Positions 36,875 through 46,720 of a stretch of 64,000 bases of DNA are shown here, piece by piece. The stretch comes from Gramella sp. AN32 (GTDB lineage Bacteria > Bacteroidota > Bacteroidia > Flavobacteriales > Flavobacteriaceae). The stretch spans positions 62,001-126,000 of the forward strand of contig NZ_QEYO01000009.1 of NCBI RefSeq assembly GCF_023718305.1, in the 5' to 3' direction. How positions within the stretch are numbered: position 1 is the first letter of the stretch; every line of letters begins with the position of its first letter. The notes below the pieces were generated by a model, which was not told the origin of the DNA, made no database searches, and worked only from the letters and a program-made list of their open reading frames with translations. The position numbers were made by a program, and so were the translations under genes.

Positions 36875-39637
36875 TTAGCGAAACCAGCCGCCTTTCTTAT
36901 CATTGGGATCTTTTCCTCCAAATTTGCTTAGTTTGTACGTAAAGCTGACCATAAGATATCTTTCCAATACCAGTTGCTCCGTATCCTGGATAAAGTCATC
37001 CCCAATATTTCTTGAAGTTGAAGTATTCTCATCCAGAAGATCGAAAACCTTCACTTTTAAAATTCCGTCATCGCCAAGGAGTTTATAGCCAAGACTGGCA
37101 TTCCATAAAAGAAAGGAATCTTTAAAATTAGGAGAGATATTTCCAAATTTCTGAAAGCTAAGATCAGAGCCTATGATGAAATTTTTAGGCCAGTAGGAAG
37201 TTGCCTGGAAATTCAGGGTATGGTTGGTATAATCTTCTATGCGGTCATTTAAACTGTAAACGCCGTGATTATAAGAAATCCGGTACGAAGGCTCTAAGGT
37301 TAATAATTCTTTAATATCATATTGTACTTCCAGACGAGGTTGAATACTTAAATTTTTCACATTATATAAGACGCTGTTCGAAAAGCCCAAACGTTTGCTA
37401 TAATTCATATTAAATCCCGGTTCAAGCTTTAGAGTAGTGGTTTCGTTCAGTTCAAATTTTTTATCGGTATTAAATCCGCCAAAAAAATTATAAGCCCCAT
37501 CCACATTGGTGTAGGTAGTTGTCCTCACTAAATTATCATCAGTAAAAGTGATGGGCACCACCTCACTATCCACAAATCCTCCACCCAAATAGGCATATGA
37601 ACCCGATCTTGTTGCAAAGTCATAGTTATTAAAATTTGCATAGATACGATGTCTAAAACTTGGATCAAGATTGGGGTTTCCCGTAATGATATTCAACGGG
37701 TTCGTAGTGATACTAACCGGTTGTAATTGCGAAATTCCTGGGGTTTGCCGCTCATTTCTATAGCTTAGGTAAATAGATTTACTCTTAGAAAGCTTATAGT
37801 TTATGTAAGCGTGAGAAGTAAAATTATTATAGGTATTATCAATTTCAGTTTCGCTGAAAAGATCTACATTTTGCAAACGTGTGTGGTATAAACCTGCGGA
37901 AACAGCAAATCTTAAAGTATCATTGTTATAGGTGATACCTGCAGTGGGTCGGAAATTCTGAATCTTACTTCTAAAATCATTACTCAAAGTTTCATCCAAA
38001 TCGGTATACTCACCGGCACCGGTATTATTATAAACCAAACGTTCATTTTTTGCGGTTTCGCTATCAAATTCCAGTTCAAAATCCAGATCCCAGTCTTCGG
38101 CAACGGGTAATCGCAGCGACGTAAAAGCTCCATAATTATTGCTTTTATTATCCTCATCGATCAATTGATCCTGCACCTGCGTTTCCTCCAGCGCACCATC
38201 TTCATCAAAAATTTCTCTTTCAGAAAAGAAAAAATCTTTTTGCAGTCTGTTCACATTTTCATTATTAAAACCAAAACTATAAGAACCGCCTTTTCCAAAC
38301 CTTCTGGACACATAAGCCCTGTTGCTAAAGTTGCTGTTCAACACATCACTGCTCGTCTCGGTAGTGGCATTATTGATCCTGGTCCCATCTTCCTGCAAGG
38401 ATTCAGTAAAACTATCGCTAAACGCTTTGGAATTACTGATATTAAAATTAGGACGAATGCTAATTCTGGTAAGCGTATCAGGCTGCGTGGAAAACCCCAC
38501 ACTAAAACGGTTATTGTCATTTAAGCGGTTTGCCGCACTATTGGAGTTAGTGAAAAAACGTCTGTCCGGTAAAATGTTTTCCCTTTCGATCTTGGTTTCA
38601 CTAATATTATCGGAATGATTATAAAAATAGTTTACCGAAAGTTCGGTTTTCTGGGCCCATTCATTCACAAAATTCAGCCCTATATTGTCCGTTTCCGTGA
38701 TCCCGTTTCCACCTCCAAAACGGTTCCCGTTAATTGAAAAATTCCCGTTGGAATTCGTCGAAATAGAATAGGCATTTCTCCCCATAGCATCAAAAACCTC
38801 ATCGAAAGTAAATCCTGAAGAATTGATATTATTGGAACTTGCCAATAAACTTACCCGTAAATTATCTTTAAAATAATTAGAAATTCCGCTTAATTCATAA
38901 CGGTCATCAGTACCCGCTCCTGCCGTGAGCCGTGTGAAATAGCCTCTATTCTTATCTTCTTCAATAGTAATATTGATCGTCTTATTTTCTGAATCCCCTT
39001 CTTTCCCGGTAAATTCTTCGTCTTTCGTTTTGGTATCTACCACCTGGATTTTATCGATGATCTCCTTCGGAAGGTTTTTCGTGGCAATCTTGGGATCATC
39101 CCCAAAAAATTCCTTTCCGTTTACCAGAATTCTGGAAACCGGTTTTCCATTTACGGTAATATTTCCTTCATTATCTACCGAAACTCCCGGCAATTCTTTT
39201 AAAACTTCTTCGAGATTGGCATTTTCCCTGGTTTTAAACGAAGCGGCGTTGAATTCCAGTGTATCCGATTTTATGGAGACCGGTGACCTTTCCGCAGTGA
39301 CCGTAACCTCGCCAAGCTCATTACTCTGAACTTTCATCATAAGATTGTCCAGATCCTGGGATTTTACATCGATAGCTTTAAAATAAGGCTGAAAACCGGC
39401 ATAGGAAACATAAAGATCAAGTTTTGCTTCTGAAGATTTCCCCACAAGTTTAAAAGAACCATCCCCTTCAGAAATAGTATAGGTGACCAGTGTACTATCT
39501 GCCGCCTTTTCCAGATAGACGGTAGCCGAACCCAGTGGATTCTGACTTTCATCTACAACTTTACCTGTTATTTCAAAATTTTGAGCAAATGACATGCTCG
39601 TAACAAAACAAGCAATGAGTAGAAAACGAAGATTCAT
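36875..39637 (-). CDS. Outer membrane beta-barrel protein with CarboxypepD_reg-like domain (paralogue 1)
   Basis: TonB-receptor-like outer membrane protein of the OMP_b-brl_3 type. I place the start at 39637 (MNLRFLLIACFVTSMSFAQ), giving a proper signal peptide; an in-frame ATG at 39658 adds seven polar residues. CarboxypepD_reg-like domain about 20-105 (ITGKVVDESQNPLGSATVYL), then a plug-like segment (LEEVLKELPGVSVDNEGNI, NGKEFFGDDPKIATKNLP). The beta-barrel runs to LVSFTYKLSKFGG near the end. Length 920. The ligand is unknown. No SusD partner is next to it. Close paralogue of the gene at 39730. Confidence 0.88.
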   Translation of the reverse strand: MNLRFLLIACFVTSMSFAQNFEITGKVVDESQNPLGSATVYLEKAADSTLVTYTISEGDGSFKLVGKSSEAKLDLYVSYAGFQPYFKAIDVKSQDLDNLMMKVQSNELGEVTVTAERSPVSIKSDTLEFNAASFKTRENANLEEVLKELPGVSVDNEGNITVNGKPVSRILVNGKEFFGDDPKIATKNLPKEIIDKIQVVDTKTKDEEFTGKEGDSENKTINITIEEDKNRGYFTRLTAGAGTDDRYELSGISNYFKDNLRVSLLASSNNINSSGFTFDEVFDAMGRNAYSISTNSNGNFSINGNRFGGGNGITETDNIGLNFVNEWAQKTELSVNYFYNHSDNISETKIERENILPDRRFFTNSNSAANRLNDNNRFSVGFSTQPDTLTRISIRPNFNISNSKAFSDSFTESLQEDGTRINNATTETSSDVLNSNFSNRAYVSRRFGKGGSYSFGFNNENVNRLQKDFFFSEREIFDEDGALEETQVQDQLIDEDNKSNNYGAFTSLRLPVAEDWDLDFELEFDSETAKNERLVYNNTGAGEYTDLDETLSNDFRSKIQNFRPTAGITYNNDTLRFAVSAGLYHTRLQNVDLFSETEIDNTYNNFTSHAYINYKLSKSKSIYLSYRNERQTPGISQLQPVSITTNPLNIITGNPNLDPSFRHRIYANFNNYDFATRSGSYAYLGGGFVDSEVVPITFTDDNLVRTTTYTNVDGAYNFFGGFNTDKKFELNETTTLKLEPGFNMNYSKRLGFSNSVLYNVKNLSIQPRLEVQYDIKELLTLEPSYRISYNHGVYSLNDRIEDYTNHTLNFQATSYWPKNFIIGSDLSFQKFGNISPNFKDSFLLWNASLGYKLLGDDGILKVKVFDLLDENTSTSRNIGDDFIQDTEQLVLERYLMVSFTYKLSKFGGKDPNDKKGGWFR

Positions 39638-39674
39638 AGAATAATGGTTGATTGACAAATTTCGGATTGCGAAG

Positions 39675-39690
39675 AACTAAATATATAGTT
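39675..39690. promoter_or_regulatory. Palindrome AACTA-N6-TAGTT upstream of receptor paralogue 1
   Basis: AACTAAATATATAGTT, 37 bp before the start codon at 39637. The same half-sites and spacing occur at 42545-42560 upstream of the second paralogue, suggesting a shared operator. Confidence 0.35.
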
Positions 39691-39729
39691 TAAAACGCAA
39701 GTTTTTTCCAAATATTTTATCCCCAAAGG

Positions 39730-42498
39730 TTACATTCTCCTAACCCTCATTCCACCTCTTCGTTGCGGTGGGGCAGAAGATCCTCCAAAACTGCTTAATT
39801 TATAGGTGAAACTTAGCATGGCATAACGGGTTAAAATAAGGTTATTCACATCCTGAATATAATCATCGCCAACCAACCTCCTGGTATCCACGTTCTGGTC
39901 TAAAAGATCATAGACCTTGACTTTAACCGTAGCATTATCCTTCAAGAATTGATAGCCTAAACTCACATTCCAAAGCAGGGAGGTATTATCAAATCCCGGA
40001 GAGACATTTCCGAAGTAATTGTATGAAATATCATTTCCAAATACTACATTTTTGGGCCAGTAGCTGGTTGTGGCCAACCCAATGTTATGATTGGTATAAC
40101 TTTGATCACGATCTGGATTTATATCGTAACTAATATCATTATAAGACAATGAATAGCTGGGGTTGATCTCGAAAAGTTCATCGATGGCGTAGGTTAACTG
40201 AACACTTGGAGAAAAGCTAAACTGATCGGAAACATATTTTGCCCCGTTAATAAAGCCCACATTTCGATCATAACCCCCACCTAAACCAACACGATATCTA
40301 AATTCTTTGGCATCCTTTTTATAATTTTTGGAATAATTGGCGCCAAGATTTACGTTGATCACCCCGTCAACATTCGTATACGTGGTTCTTCGGATAAAAT
40401 CCTCATCGATCCTACTCACGGCAACAACCTGATTGTCCCTAAAGTTCACATTGAAATAGGAAAAAATTCCACTTCTGGAGGCAAAATCGAAATTTCTATA
40501 ATTAAAATTGAAACGCTGATTGAATGCCGGTCTTAGTTCCGGGTTCCCCACGACGATATTTAAAGGATTTGTCCTGTCTTCAACCGGTTGCAATTGTCGT
40601 ACGGAAGGAACATTCGCATTGGTGCTATAACCAAATCTTAAACTTTTAGATCGCTCCACGGAATACCGAACATTGGCGTCTACATACACATTATTATAAG
40701 TATTATCGAAAGAAATATTATTGATGAAATTATCGGTTTTCAGCGTGGTGCTTAGAAGTCCCAATTCTGTATCAATTCGCCAGGTTTCACCTTCATAATT
40801 GATCCCGGCATTGGGCGTGTGCACATAACTATGCACTTCAAAATCGTTGCTTAGCAGCTCATTTAAATTAGTATATCCGCCGTTCATGGCATCATATACA
40901 TTTCGTGTATTTCTGGATTTAGAGGTTTCAAATTTATAATTTACGTCCAGAAAAAGATCTTCCGCCAACACACTTCTTTTGGAAGCGCCCACTTCAAAAG
41001 AAGTGGAATTCTCGTCTTCATCTATATATTGATCCTGCACCTGTACCTGGTCTTCCCCGTTTCGCTGGAAGAAACTCTCTGAAAAATAATAATTGTTGTT
41101 TTCCCTATCGGTTAATGAATGTCTTAACTCCAGTTGAAGATAAGAACCGCGGCTTCCAAAACGTTTGATAAAATCCATATTATTGGAGAAATTGATATTG
41201 CGCAGGTCTTCATCTTCTGTAGTTTCCGTAGAGTTTTGAAGTTGCATATTCTCATCTAAGGTTTCCTGGAATCTAAATCTATTTGAATTCCCAAAATTTC
41301 CATTGAGGCGTGGAGAAATAGACAATCTGGTTAATGTATCAAATTCTACTTCATATCTAAAGCTGGCCCGATGACTATCATTTTGCAGGTTGCTTGTATT
41401 GGTTGAATTGGTGAAGTATCTGGAATCTGGAAGGATATTTTCTCTTTCAATAACCGTTCTGGTATCCGTATCATTTCTTCCGAAAAAATAATCGGCATTT
41501 AATTCCATCCCGTTTTTCCATTCATTGGTAAAATTTAAACCGGCCGTTTCAGCTTTAGTGATCCCTCCGGAATTTCCAAAATTTAATCCGTTAAGACCGA
41601 AAGAGCCATTGCTGTTTATATTAATACTACGGGCATTTCTCCCCATCATATCAAAAACCTCGTCAAAACTAAACCCGGAGCTGTTGATATTATTGGAACT
41701 GGCCAGGACGCTCAACCGGAGATCGTCTTTAAAATAATTCCCTATCCCGCTTAATTCATAGCGATCATCGGTGCCGCCACCGGCGGTCACCCTGGCGAAA
41801 TAGCCTTTGTTTTTGTCTTCCTTTAATTCAATATTGATCGTTTTATCGTCTGGATTTCCTGCTTTTCCAGTAAATTCCTCGCTTTTGGTTTTTGTATCGG
41901 TTACCTGTACTTTTTCGATAATTTCCTTCGGAAGGTTTTTTGTGGCGATTTTAGGATCATCTCCAAAGAATTCTTTTCCATTTACCAAAATCCGGGAAAC
42001 CGGTTTGCCATTCACCGTGATATTTCCCTGGGAATCTACTTCTACCCCGGGAAGTTTTTTCATAAGATCTTCCAGGTTGGCATCCTGCCGGGTATTAAAA
42101 GAGTTTGCATTGAATTCTAAAGTATCTTTTTTGATGGTAATTGGCGCACGATCTGCCACTACTTCAATTTCGCCGAGGGTATTATCCATGACCTGCATCC
42201 TGATATTCCCCAAATCGATATTTGGCTTTAGAACGACCCGTTGTTTTTGGGGCACATATCCCGCGTAGCTTATCAGGAAATTTATAGATTCTGCATCTGT
42301 ATTTCCACGAAGCTCGAAGTGCCCATCCTTTTCAGAAATAGTATAAGTGACCAAACTGCTATCCACCAACTTTTCAGCATATACGGTGGCAGATTCTAAT
42401 GGGGTATTGTCTTCATTGATAATTTTTCCGGTAATGGTAAATTCCTGAGAATAGGAAAAACTGGTCACAAATAAGATGAGGAGAAAGCGGAATTTCAT
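39730..42498 (-). CDS. Outer membrane beta-barrel protein with CarboxypepD_reg-like domain (paralogue 2)
   Basis: A 922-residue paralogue of the preceding protein, in the same orientation. The signal peptide is MKFRFLLILFVTSFSYSQ. The CarboxypepD_reg-like domain (ITGKIINEDNTPLESATVY) and plug segment (LEDLMKKLPGVEVDSQGNI, ILVNGKEFFGDDPKIATKN) are almost identical in wording to paralogue 1. The barrel ends with LSFTYKLSSFGGSSAPPQ and an Arg-rich tail. About 90 bp separate the genes and each has its own upstream palindrome, so they may be expressed separately. Substrate unknown; lipid, peptide or sugar uptake cannot be told apart. Confidence 0.88.
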   Translation of the reverse strand: MKFRFLLILFVTSFSYSQEFTITGKIINEDNTPLESATVYAEKLVDSSLVTYTISEKDGHFELRGNTDAESINFLISYAGYVPQKQRVVLKPNIDLGNIRMQVMDNTLGEIEVVADRAPITIKKDTLEFNANSFNTRQDANLEDLMKKLPGVEVDSQGNITVNGKPVSRILVNGKEFFGDDPKIATKNLPKEIIEKVQVTDTKTKSEEFTGKAGNPDDKTINIELKEDKNKGYFARVTAGGGTDDRYELSGIGNYFKDDLRLSVLASSNNINSSGFSFDEVFDMMGRNARSININSNGSFGLNGLNFGNSGGITKAETAGLNFTNEWKNGMELNADYFFGRNDTDTRTVIERENILPDSRYFTNSTNTSNLQNDSHRASFRYEVEFDTLTRLSISPRLNGNFGNSNRFRFQETLDENMQLQNSTETTEDEDLRNINFSNNMDFIKRFGSRGSYLQLELRHSLTDRENNNYYFSESFFQRNGEDQVQVQDQYIDEDENSTSFEVGASKRSVLAEDLFLDVNYKFETSKSRNTRNVYDAMNGGYTNLNELLSNDFEVHSYVHTPNAGINYEGETWRIDTELGLLSTTLKTDNFINNISFDNTYNNVYVDANVRYSVERSKSLRFGYSTNANVPSVRQLQPVEDRTNPLNIVVGNPELRPAFNQRFNFNYRNFDFASRSGIFSYFNVNFRDNQVVAVSRIDEDFIRRTTYTNVDGVINVNLGANYSKNYKKDAKEFRYRVGLGGGYDRNVGFINGAKYVSDQFSFSPSVQLTYAIDELFEINPSYSLSYNDISYDINPDRDQSYTNHNIGLATTSYWPKNVVFGNDISYNYFGNVSPGFDNTSLLWNVSLGYQFLKDNATVKVKVYDLLDQNVDTRRLVGDDYIQDVNNLILTRYAMLSFTYKLSSFGGSSAPPQRRGGMRVRRM

Positions 42499-42544
42499 GA
42501 AAAATGGTTTAGGTAAATAAGATTAACTACGTTTATAGTTTTAT

Positions 42545-42560
42545 AACTATAAAAATAGTT
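42545..42560. promoter_or_regulatory. Palindrome AACTA-N6-TAGTT upstream of receptor paralogue 2
   Basis: AACTATAAAAATAGTT lies 46 bp before the start codon at 42498. A further TATAGTT half-site at 42534-42540 makes an array of alternating half-sites. Matches the palindrome at 39675-39690 in half-sites and spacing. Confidence 0.35.
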
Positions 42561-42618
42561 ATTTATTGCTATAATCCTAAACTAGGACTCACAAAAACAA
42601 CTTTGGTTTATTCCCTTC

Positions 42619-43923
42619 CTATTTTTTTCTGAAATAAATTGTAACCGGTACCCCGCTAAAATCAAATTCCTGCCTCAGTTTGTTCTCCAAAAATCGCTTA
42701 TAAGGGTCCCGGACATACTGCGGAAGGTTACAGAAAAACGCGAAAGTAGGGTGTGGTGTGGGCAACTGGGTACAAAACTTGATCTTTACATACTTGCCTT
42801 TATACGCCGGTGGCGGGTTATTTTGAATAATAGGCAGCATGATATCATTAAATTCTTTGGTCTTGATCTTACGGTTCCTGCTTTCAAAAACCTGCACAGC
42901 CGTTTCTATAGCTTTAAAAACGCGCTGTTTGGTTAAAACGGAAATAAAAACGATAGGCACATCGGTAAAAGGTTCCATTTCCCTACGAATCCGGGCTTCG
43001 TAATCTTTCATGGTATTCGTTTCCTTTTCCACCAGGTCCCATTTATTTACCAGGATCACAATGCCTTTGTGGTTACGATGCGCAAGCCAGAAAATATTCT
43101 GTACCTGTCCGTCAAAACCTCTTGTGGCATCTAAAACCACCAGGCACACATCGCAATTTTCAATCGCCCGAACTGAACGCATTACCGAATAAAATTCCAG
43201 GTTTTCCTTGACCTTAGATTTTCTTCTTATCCCGGCAGTATCTACCAAATTAAACTCAAAGCCAAATCTATTGTATCGCGTATCGATGGAGTCACGCGTA
43301 GTTCCTGCAATATCTGTAACGATATATCGATCTTCACCAATCAGGGAATTTATAAAGGAAGATTTTCCCGCATTGGGACGACCCACTACCGCAAATCTTG
43401 GGAGTTCATTTTCCTCTTCGGCTTCAACCTCCGGCATGGCTTCAATCAAAGCATCTAAAAGATCTCCTGTTCCACTCCCGTTGGTGCTGGCAATGGGGAA
43501 ATATTCACCTAAACCTAGAGAGTAAAATTCAACTGCATTTTCAAGTCGTTTGTTATTATCAACTTTATTCACCGCTAAAAGAACCGGTTTGTTCACCTTC
43601 CGAAGGAGTTGGGCTACATCTTCATCCATAGGCGTTACCCCGGTTTCCACATCTACAATAAAAATAATGGCATCTGCCTCATCAATAGCAAGTTCAACCT
43701 GCTTATCGATTTCAGCTTCAAAAACATCATCGCTTCCCACAATATATCCACCTGTATCGATTACCGTGAAAATTTGACCATTCCAGTCTGATTTTCCATA
43801 ATGACGGTCCCGGGTTACTCCACTTACAGAGTCGATAATAGCCTCCCTACGCTGGATCAACCGGTTAAAAAAAGTTGATTTCCCTACATTTGGCCTTCCT
43901 ACAATGGCGACTATATTGCCCAT
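42619..43923 (-). CDS. der: Ribosome assembly GTPase Der (EngA)
   Basis: Tandem-GTPase that binds the 50S subunit during ribosome maturation. The first G domain opens with [14 protein letters not shown] and has DTGGY and NKVDNN. The second has [24 protein letters not shown] and [10 protein letters not shown]-terminal KH-like domain ends in [10 protein letters not shown]. Length 434 is typical. It lies downstream of era on the same strand but behind a strong terminator, so it should have its own promoter. A -7 match is present 17 nt before its ATG. Confidence 0.97.
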   Translation of the reverse strand: MGNIVAIVGRPNVGKSTFFNRLIQRREAIIDSVSGVTRDRHYGKSDWNGQIFTVIDTGGYIVGSDDVFEAEIDKQVELAIDEADAIIFIVDVETGVTPMDEDVAQLLRKVNKPVLLAVNKVDNNKRLENAVEFYSLGLGEYFPIASTNGSGTGDLLDALIEAMPEVEAEEENELPRFAVVGRPNAGKSSFINSLIGEDRYIVTDIAGTTRDSIDTRYNRFGFEFNLVDTAGIRRKSKVKENLEFYSVMRSVRAIENCDVCLVVLDATRGFDGQVQNIFWLAHRNHKGIVILVNKWDLVEKETNTMKDYEARIRREMEPFTDVPIVFISVLTKQRVFKAIETAVQVFESRNRKIKTKEFNDIMLPIIQNNPPPAYKGKYVKIKFCTQLPTPHPTFAFFCNLPQYVRDPYKRFLENKLRQEFDFSGVPVTIYFRKK

Positions 43924-43940
43924 TTCATTTTAATTTTGTG

Positions 43941-43948
43941 CAAAGATA
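43941..43948 (-). promoter_or_regulatory. Candidate -7 element for der
   Basis: On the minus strand this reads TATCTTTG (consensus TAnnTTTG), 17 nt before the der ATG. No clear -33 TTTG. Confidence 0.42.
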
Positions 43949-43998
43949 AACATATACGTAGGAACTGAATCATATTGAAACCCGGTTATTTATAAAAA

Positions 43999-44026
43999 AG
44001 CAGCGCGGCAAAATTGCCGCGCTGCT
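43999..44026 (-). terminator. Intrinsic terminator after era
   Basis: A 13-bp GC-rich stem (AGCAGCGCGGCAA with TTGCCGCGCTGCT) followed, in the minus direction, by a run of six T. It separates era from der. Confidence 0.9.
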
Positions 44027-44058
44027 GTTAAAATATTATCTCAAATTTGATAAAGCTT

Positions 44059-44940
44059 TTACTTGCCATAACCAAATCGTTTCAGCTGATTTTGATTGCT
44101 CCGCCAGTTCTTGTTTACTTTTACATAAAGTTCCAAATGCACCTGTTTGCCAAAAAATTTCTCCAGGTCCTTACGTGCTTCCACTCCTACCCTTTTTAAT
44201 GCAGCACCTTTATGACCAATAATGATCCCTTTTTGGGTTTCCCTTTCTACCATAATAATACTTCGCATTTTAATAATGCGCTCCTCTTCAAAAAACTCTT
44301 CGGTATCGATCTCAACACTATAAGGAATTTCCTTTTTATAGTGCATCAGGATTTTCTCGCGGATGATCTCATTAACAAAAAATCGTTCAGGTTTATCGGT
44401 TAGGGTATCTTTTGGATAGAATGGTGGTGATTCCGGAAGTAATTCAATAATTCGGTTTAAAACTTCAGGAACATTAAAACCTTCTAAAGCCGAAATTGGA
44501 TGAATTTCAGCATTGGGAATTTTGCCGCTCCAGTAAGCTACCTGCTCTTCCAGGCTTGCCTGATCTGACTTGTCAATTTTATTCAGCAACAATAGAACAG
44601 GAACTTTGGAATTGGTGATCTTTTGCTGAAAGTTTTCATCTTTTAAAGCCAATTCGCCAATTTCTACAATATAAATCAGCACATCGGCATCTTCAAAAGC
44701 TGACTTTACAAAATCCATCATCGACTCCTGCAACTGGTAGGCCGGTTTGATAATTCCCGGAGTGTCGCTCAGGATCATCTGGAAATCCTCGCCGTTTACG
44801 ATCCCAAGAATCCGGTGTCTGGTAGTTTGTGCCTTTGAAGTGATAATAGACAGCTTCTCGCCTACAAAAGCATTCATTAAAGTTGATTTCCCAACGTTTG
44901 GATTCCCTATAATGTTTACAAATCCGGCTTTATGTGCCAT
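44059..44940 (-). CDS. era: GTPase Era
   Basis: Ribosome-associated GTPase required for 16S rRNA maturation. The start at 44940 (MAHKAGFVNIIGNPNVGKS) fits the family; an earlier in-frame ATG at 44958 adds six residues. G motifs are GNPNVGKST (G1), DTPGI (G3) and NKIDKS (G4). The C-terminal KH domain has IIIGHKGAALKRVGVEARKD. Length 293 is typical. The minus-strand leader has TACCTTTG 15 nt upstream of the start. Confidence 0.97.
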   Translation of the reverse strand: MAHKAGFVNIIGNPNVGKSTLMNAFVGEKLSIITSKAQTTRHRILGIVNGEDFQMILSDTPGIIKPAYQLQESMMDFVKSAFEDADVLIYIVEIGELALKDENFQQKITNSKVPVLLLLNKIDKSDQASLEEQVAYWSGKIPNAEIHPISALEGFNVPEVLNRIIELLPESPPFYPKDTLTDKPERFFVNEIIREKILMHYKKEIPYSVEIDTEEFFEEERIIKMRSIIMVERETQKGIIIGHKGAALKRVGVEARKDLEKFFGKQVHLELYVKVNKNWRSNQNQLKRFGYGK

Positions 44941-44955
44941 AAATAAAATTTTCAA

Positions 44956-44963
44956 CAAAGGTA
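44956..44963 (-). promoter_or_regulatory. Candidate -7 element for era
   Basis: On the minus strand this reads TACCTTTG, matching TAnnTTTG, 15 nt before the era ATG. No TTG is seen at an acceptable distance upstream. Confidence 0.4.
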
Positions 44964-45123
44964 TTTCATTAAAATTCTGCTGCCTAACGCTTTATTGATT
45001 TTATGACTTCTGCAGTATTTATAGCTTTTTTATTTTACTGAATTTCAGAAATAATAGATTTTTCAAGGATAACCTCCTGAAAATTAGAATATCATAAAAA
45101 ATAAAAGCTTGTTTCCTCAAGGC

Positions 45124-45153
45124 TTGATCTTCTATTTTTAATGTCTATTTTTG
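45124..45153 (+). promoter_or_regulatory. Candidate promoter for the SulP transporter
   Basis: TTG (45124-45126), a 19-nt spacer and TATTTTTG (45146-45153) agree with the flavobacterial consensus TTG-N17-23-TAnnTTTG, 25 nt before the ATG at 45179. Confidence 0.55.
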
Positions 45154-45178
45154 CCGCTTCAAAAAATCACCCTGATTC

Positions 45179-46720
45179 ATGAAGAAAGTTTTCAACTTAT
45201 TCGATTTTTCTCAGAAAATAAATTACAAAACCGAAATCCTGGCGGGCCTCACCGTAGCACTTGCTTTGATTCCTGAAGCCGTTGCTTTTGCCATGATCGC
45301 GAAACTTTCGCCGCTTACCGGATTATATGCTGCATTTATGATGGGGCTTATCACCGCCATTTTTGGAGGGAGGCCGGGAATGATCTCCGGAGCAACCGGT
45401 GCTGTGGCCGTAGTCATCGTGGGCCTTTCCATTTCCCATGGGCCGGAATATATTTTTGCCACGGTAGTGCTTGCCGGAATTCTGCAAATTTTAGCCGGAG
45501 TTTTTAGATTGGGGAAATTAATACGCCTGGTACCACATTCCGTTATTTTTGGCTTTGTAAATGGCCTCGCCATTATCATTTTTATGAGTCAGCTAAATCA
45601 ATTTAAAACTGAAAATGCGGCTGGTGATATGGTTTGGATGACGGGAAGCAGTATGTATATTTTCTTAGGGCTTGTATTTATCACCATGCTTATTATTTGG
45701 GGTTTACCAAAATTAACCAAGGTGTTCCCATCTTCTCTGGCCGCGATTTTAGTAATTTTTGGTATTGTGATGGCGCTGGGAATAGACACCCGAAGTGTTG
45801 GGGACATCGCTTCAATTAGTGGTGGTTTTCCTCCATTCCATATTCCCATGGTCCCGCTGAATTTTGAAACCCTGCAACTTATTTTTCCTTTCGCCTTAAT
45901 TATGGCGGGAGTTGGGCTAATTGAAAGTTTGTTAACCCTCAATATTATCGATGAGATCACTGAAACCCGAGGTCGCAGTAATAAGGAATGTGTGGCGCAG
46001 GGTGGAGCCAATATCCTTTCCGGGTTTTTTAGCGGGATGGGTGGCTGCGCCATGTTAGGGCAAAGCCTTATCAATATTTCTTCCGGGGCTAGGGCACGCT
46101 TATCCGGGATTACGGCTGCGGTGATGCTTTTGATTTTTATCATGTTCGGGGCAGATCTTATTGAAAAATTACCCATGGCCGCTTTAACCGGAGTTATGAT
46201 CATGGTTGCCATTGGAACTTTTGAATGGGCCAGTTTAAAAACCCTGAATAAAATGCCGAAATCTGATGTGATCGTCATGGTTTTGGTAACCGCTGTTACG
46301 GTTGTGCTTCACAACCTCGCTTTGGCAGTATTGATTGGCGTAATAATTTCCGCATTGGTTTTTGCCTGGGATAATGCCAAAAGGATTAGGGCCAGAAAAA
46401 GCGTTGATGAGAATGGGGCTAAACTTTATGAAATATATGGTCCTCTTTTCTTCGGATCGATCGCTGCTTTCAACAGCAAATTTGATGTGCTTAATGATCC
46501 GGATGAAGTGATCATTGATTTTTCTGAAAGTCGGGTCGTTGATATGTCCGGTATCGAAGCTTTAAACAAATTAACCGAACGCTATTTAAAGCAGGGCAAA
46601 AAACTCCATTTGCGACATTTAAGCGAGGATTGCAGAATTTTACTTGGAAATGCTGATGAAATTATTGAAGTGAACGTTATGGAAGACCCAAGTTATAAAG
46701 TGGTGACCGATAAGTTTTAA
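45179..46720 (+). CDS. SulP-family inorganic anion transporter with STAS domain
   Basis: SLC26/SulP anion transporter, 513 residues. The transmembrane part (about 15-400) has the family motifs LIPEAVAFAMIA, TGLYAAFMMG and GATGAVAVVIVG, and the later ECVAQGGANILSGFFSGMGGC. A C-terminal STAS domain (about 415-510) includes VDMSGIEAL. Likely substrates are sulfate or bicarbonate; the sequence does not decide. It converges with and overlaps the VOC gene by 4 bp, with no terminator visible between them. Confidence 0.92.
   Translation: MKKVFNLFDFSQKINYKTEILAGLTVALALIPEAVAFAMIAKLSPLTGLYAAFMMGLITAIFGGRPGMISGATGAVAVVIVGLSISHGPEYIFATVVLAGILQILAGVFRLGKLIRLVPHSVIFGFVNGLAIIIFMSQLNQFKTENAAGDMVWMTGSSMYIFLGLVFITMLIIWGLPKLTKVFPSSLAAILVIFGIVMALGIDTRSVGDIASISGGFPPFHIPMVPLNFETLQLIFPFALIMAGVGLIESLLTLNIIDEITETRGRSNKECVAQGGANILSGFFSGMGGCAMLGQSLINISSGARARLSGITAAVMLLIFIMFGADLIEKLPMAALTGVMIMVAIGTFEWASLKTLNKMPKSDVIVMVLVTAVTVVLHNLALAVLIGVIISALVFAWDNAKRIRARKSVDENGAKLYEIYGPLFFGSIAAFNSKFDVLNDPDEVIIDFSESRVVDMSGIEALNKLTERYLKQGKKLHLRHLSEDCRILLGNADEIIEVNVMEDPSYKVVTDKF

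Noticed and set aside
36875..42498. The two receptor genes considered as SusC/SusD polysaccharide loci
   Set aside because: No SusD-like lipoprotein or carbohydrate enzyme is adjacent, and the proteins are the shorter OMP_b-brl_3 type.
45598..46278. 226-codon frame antisense to the SulP gene
   Set aside because: Fully inside a well-supported membrane-protein gene; hydrophobic coding DNA often leaves long open frames on the opposite strand.
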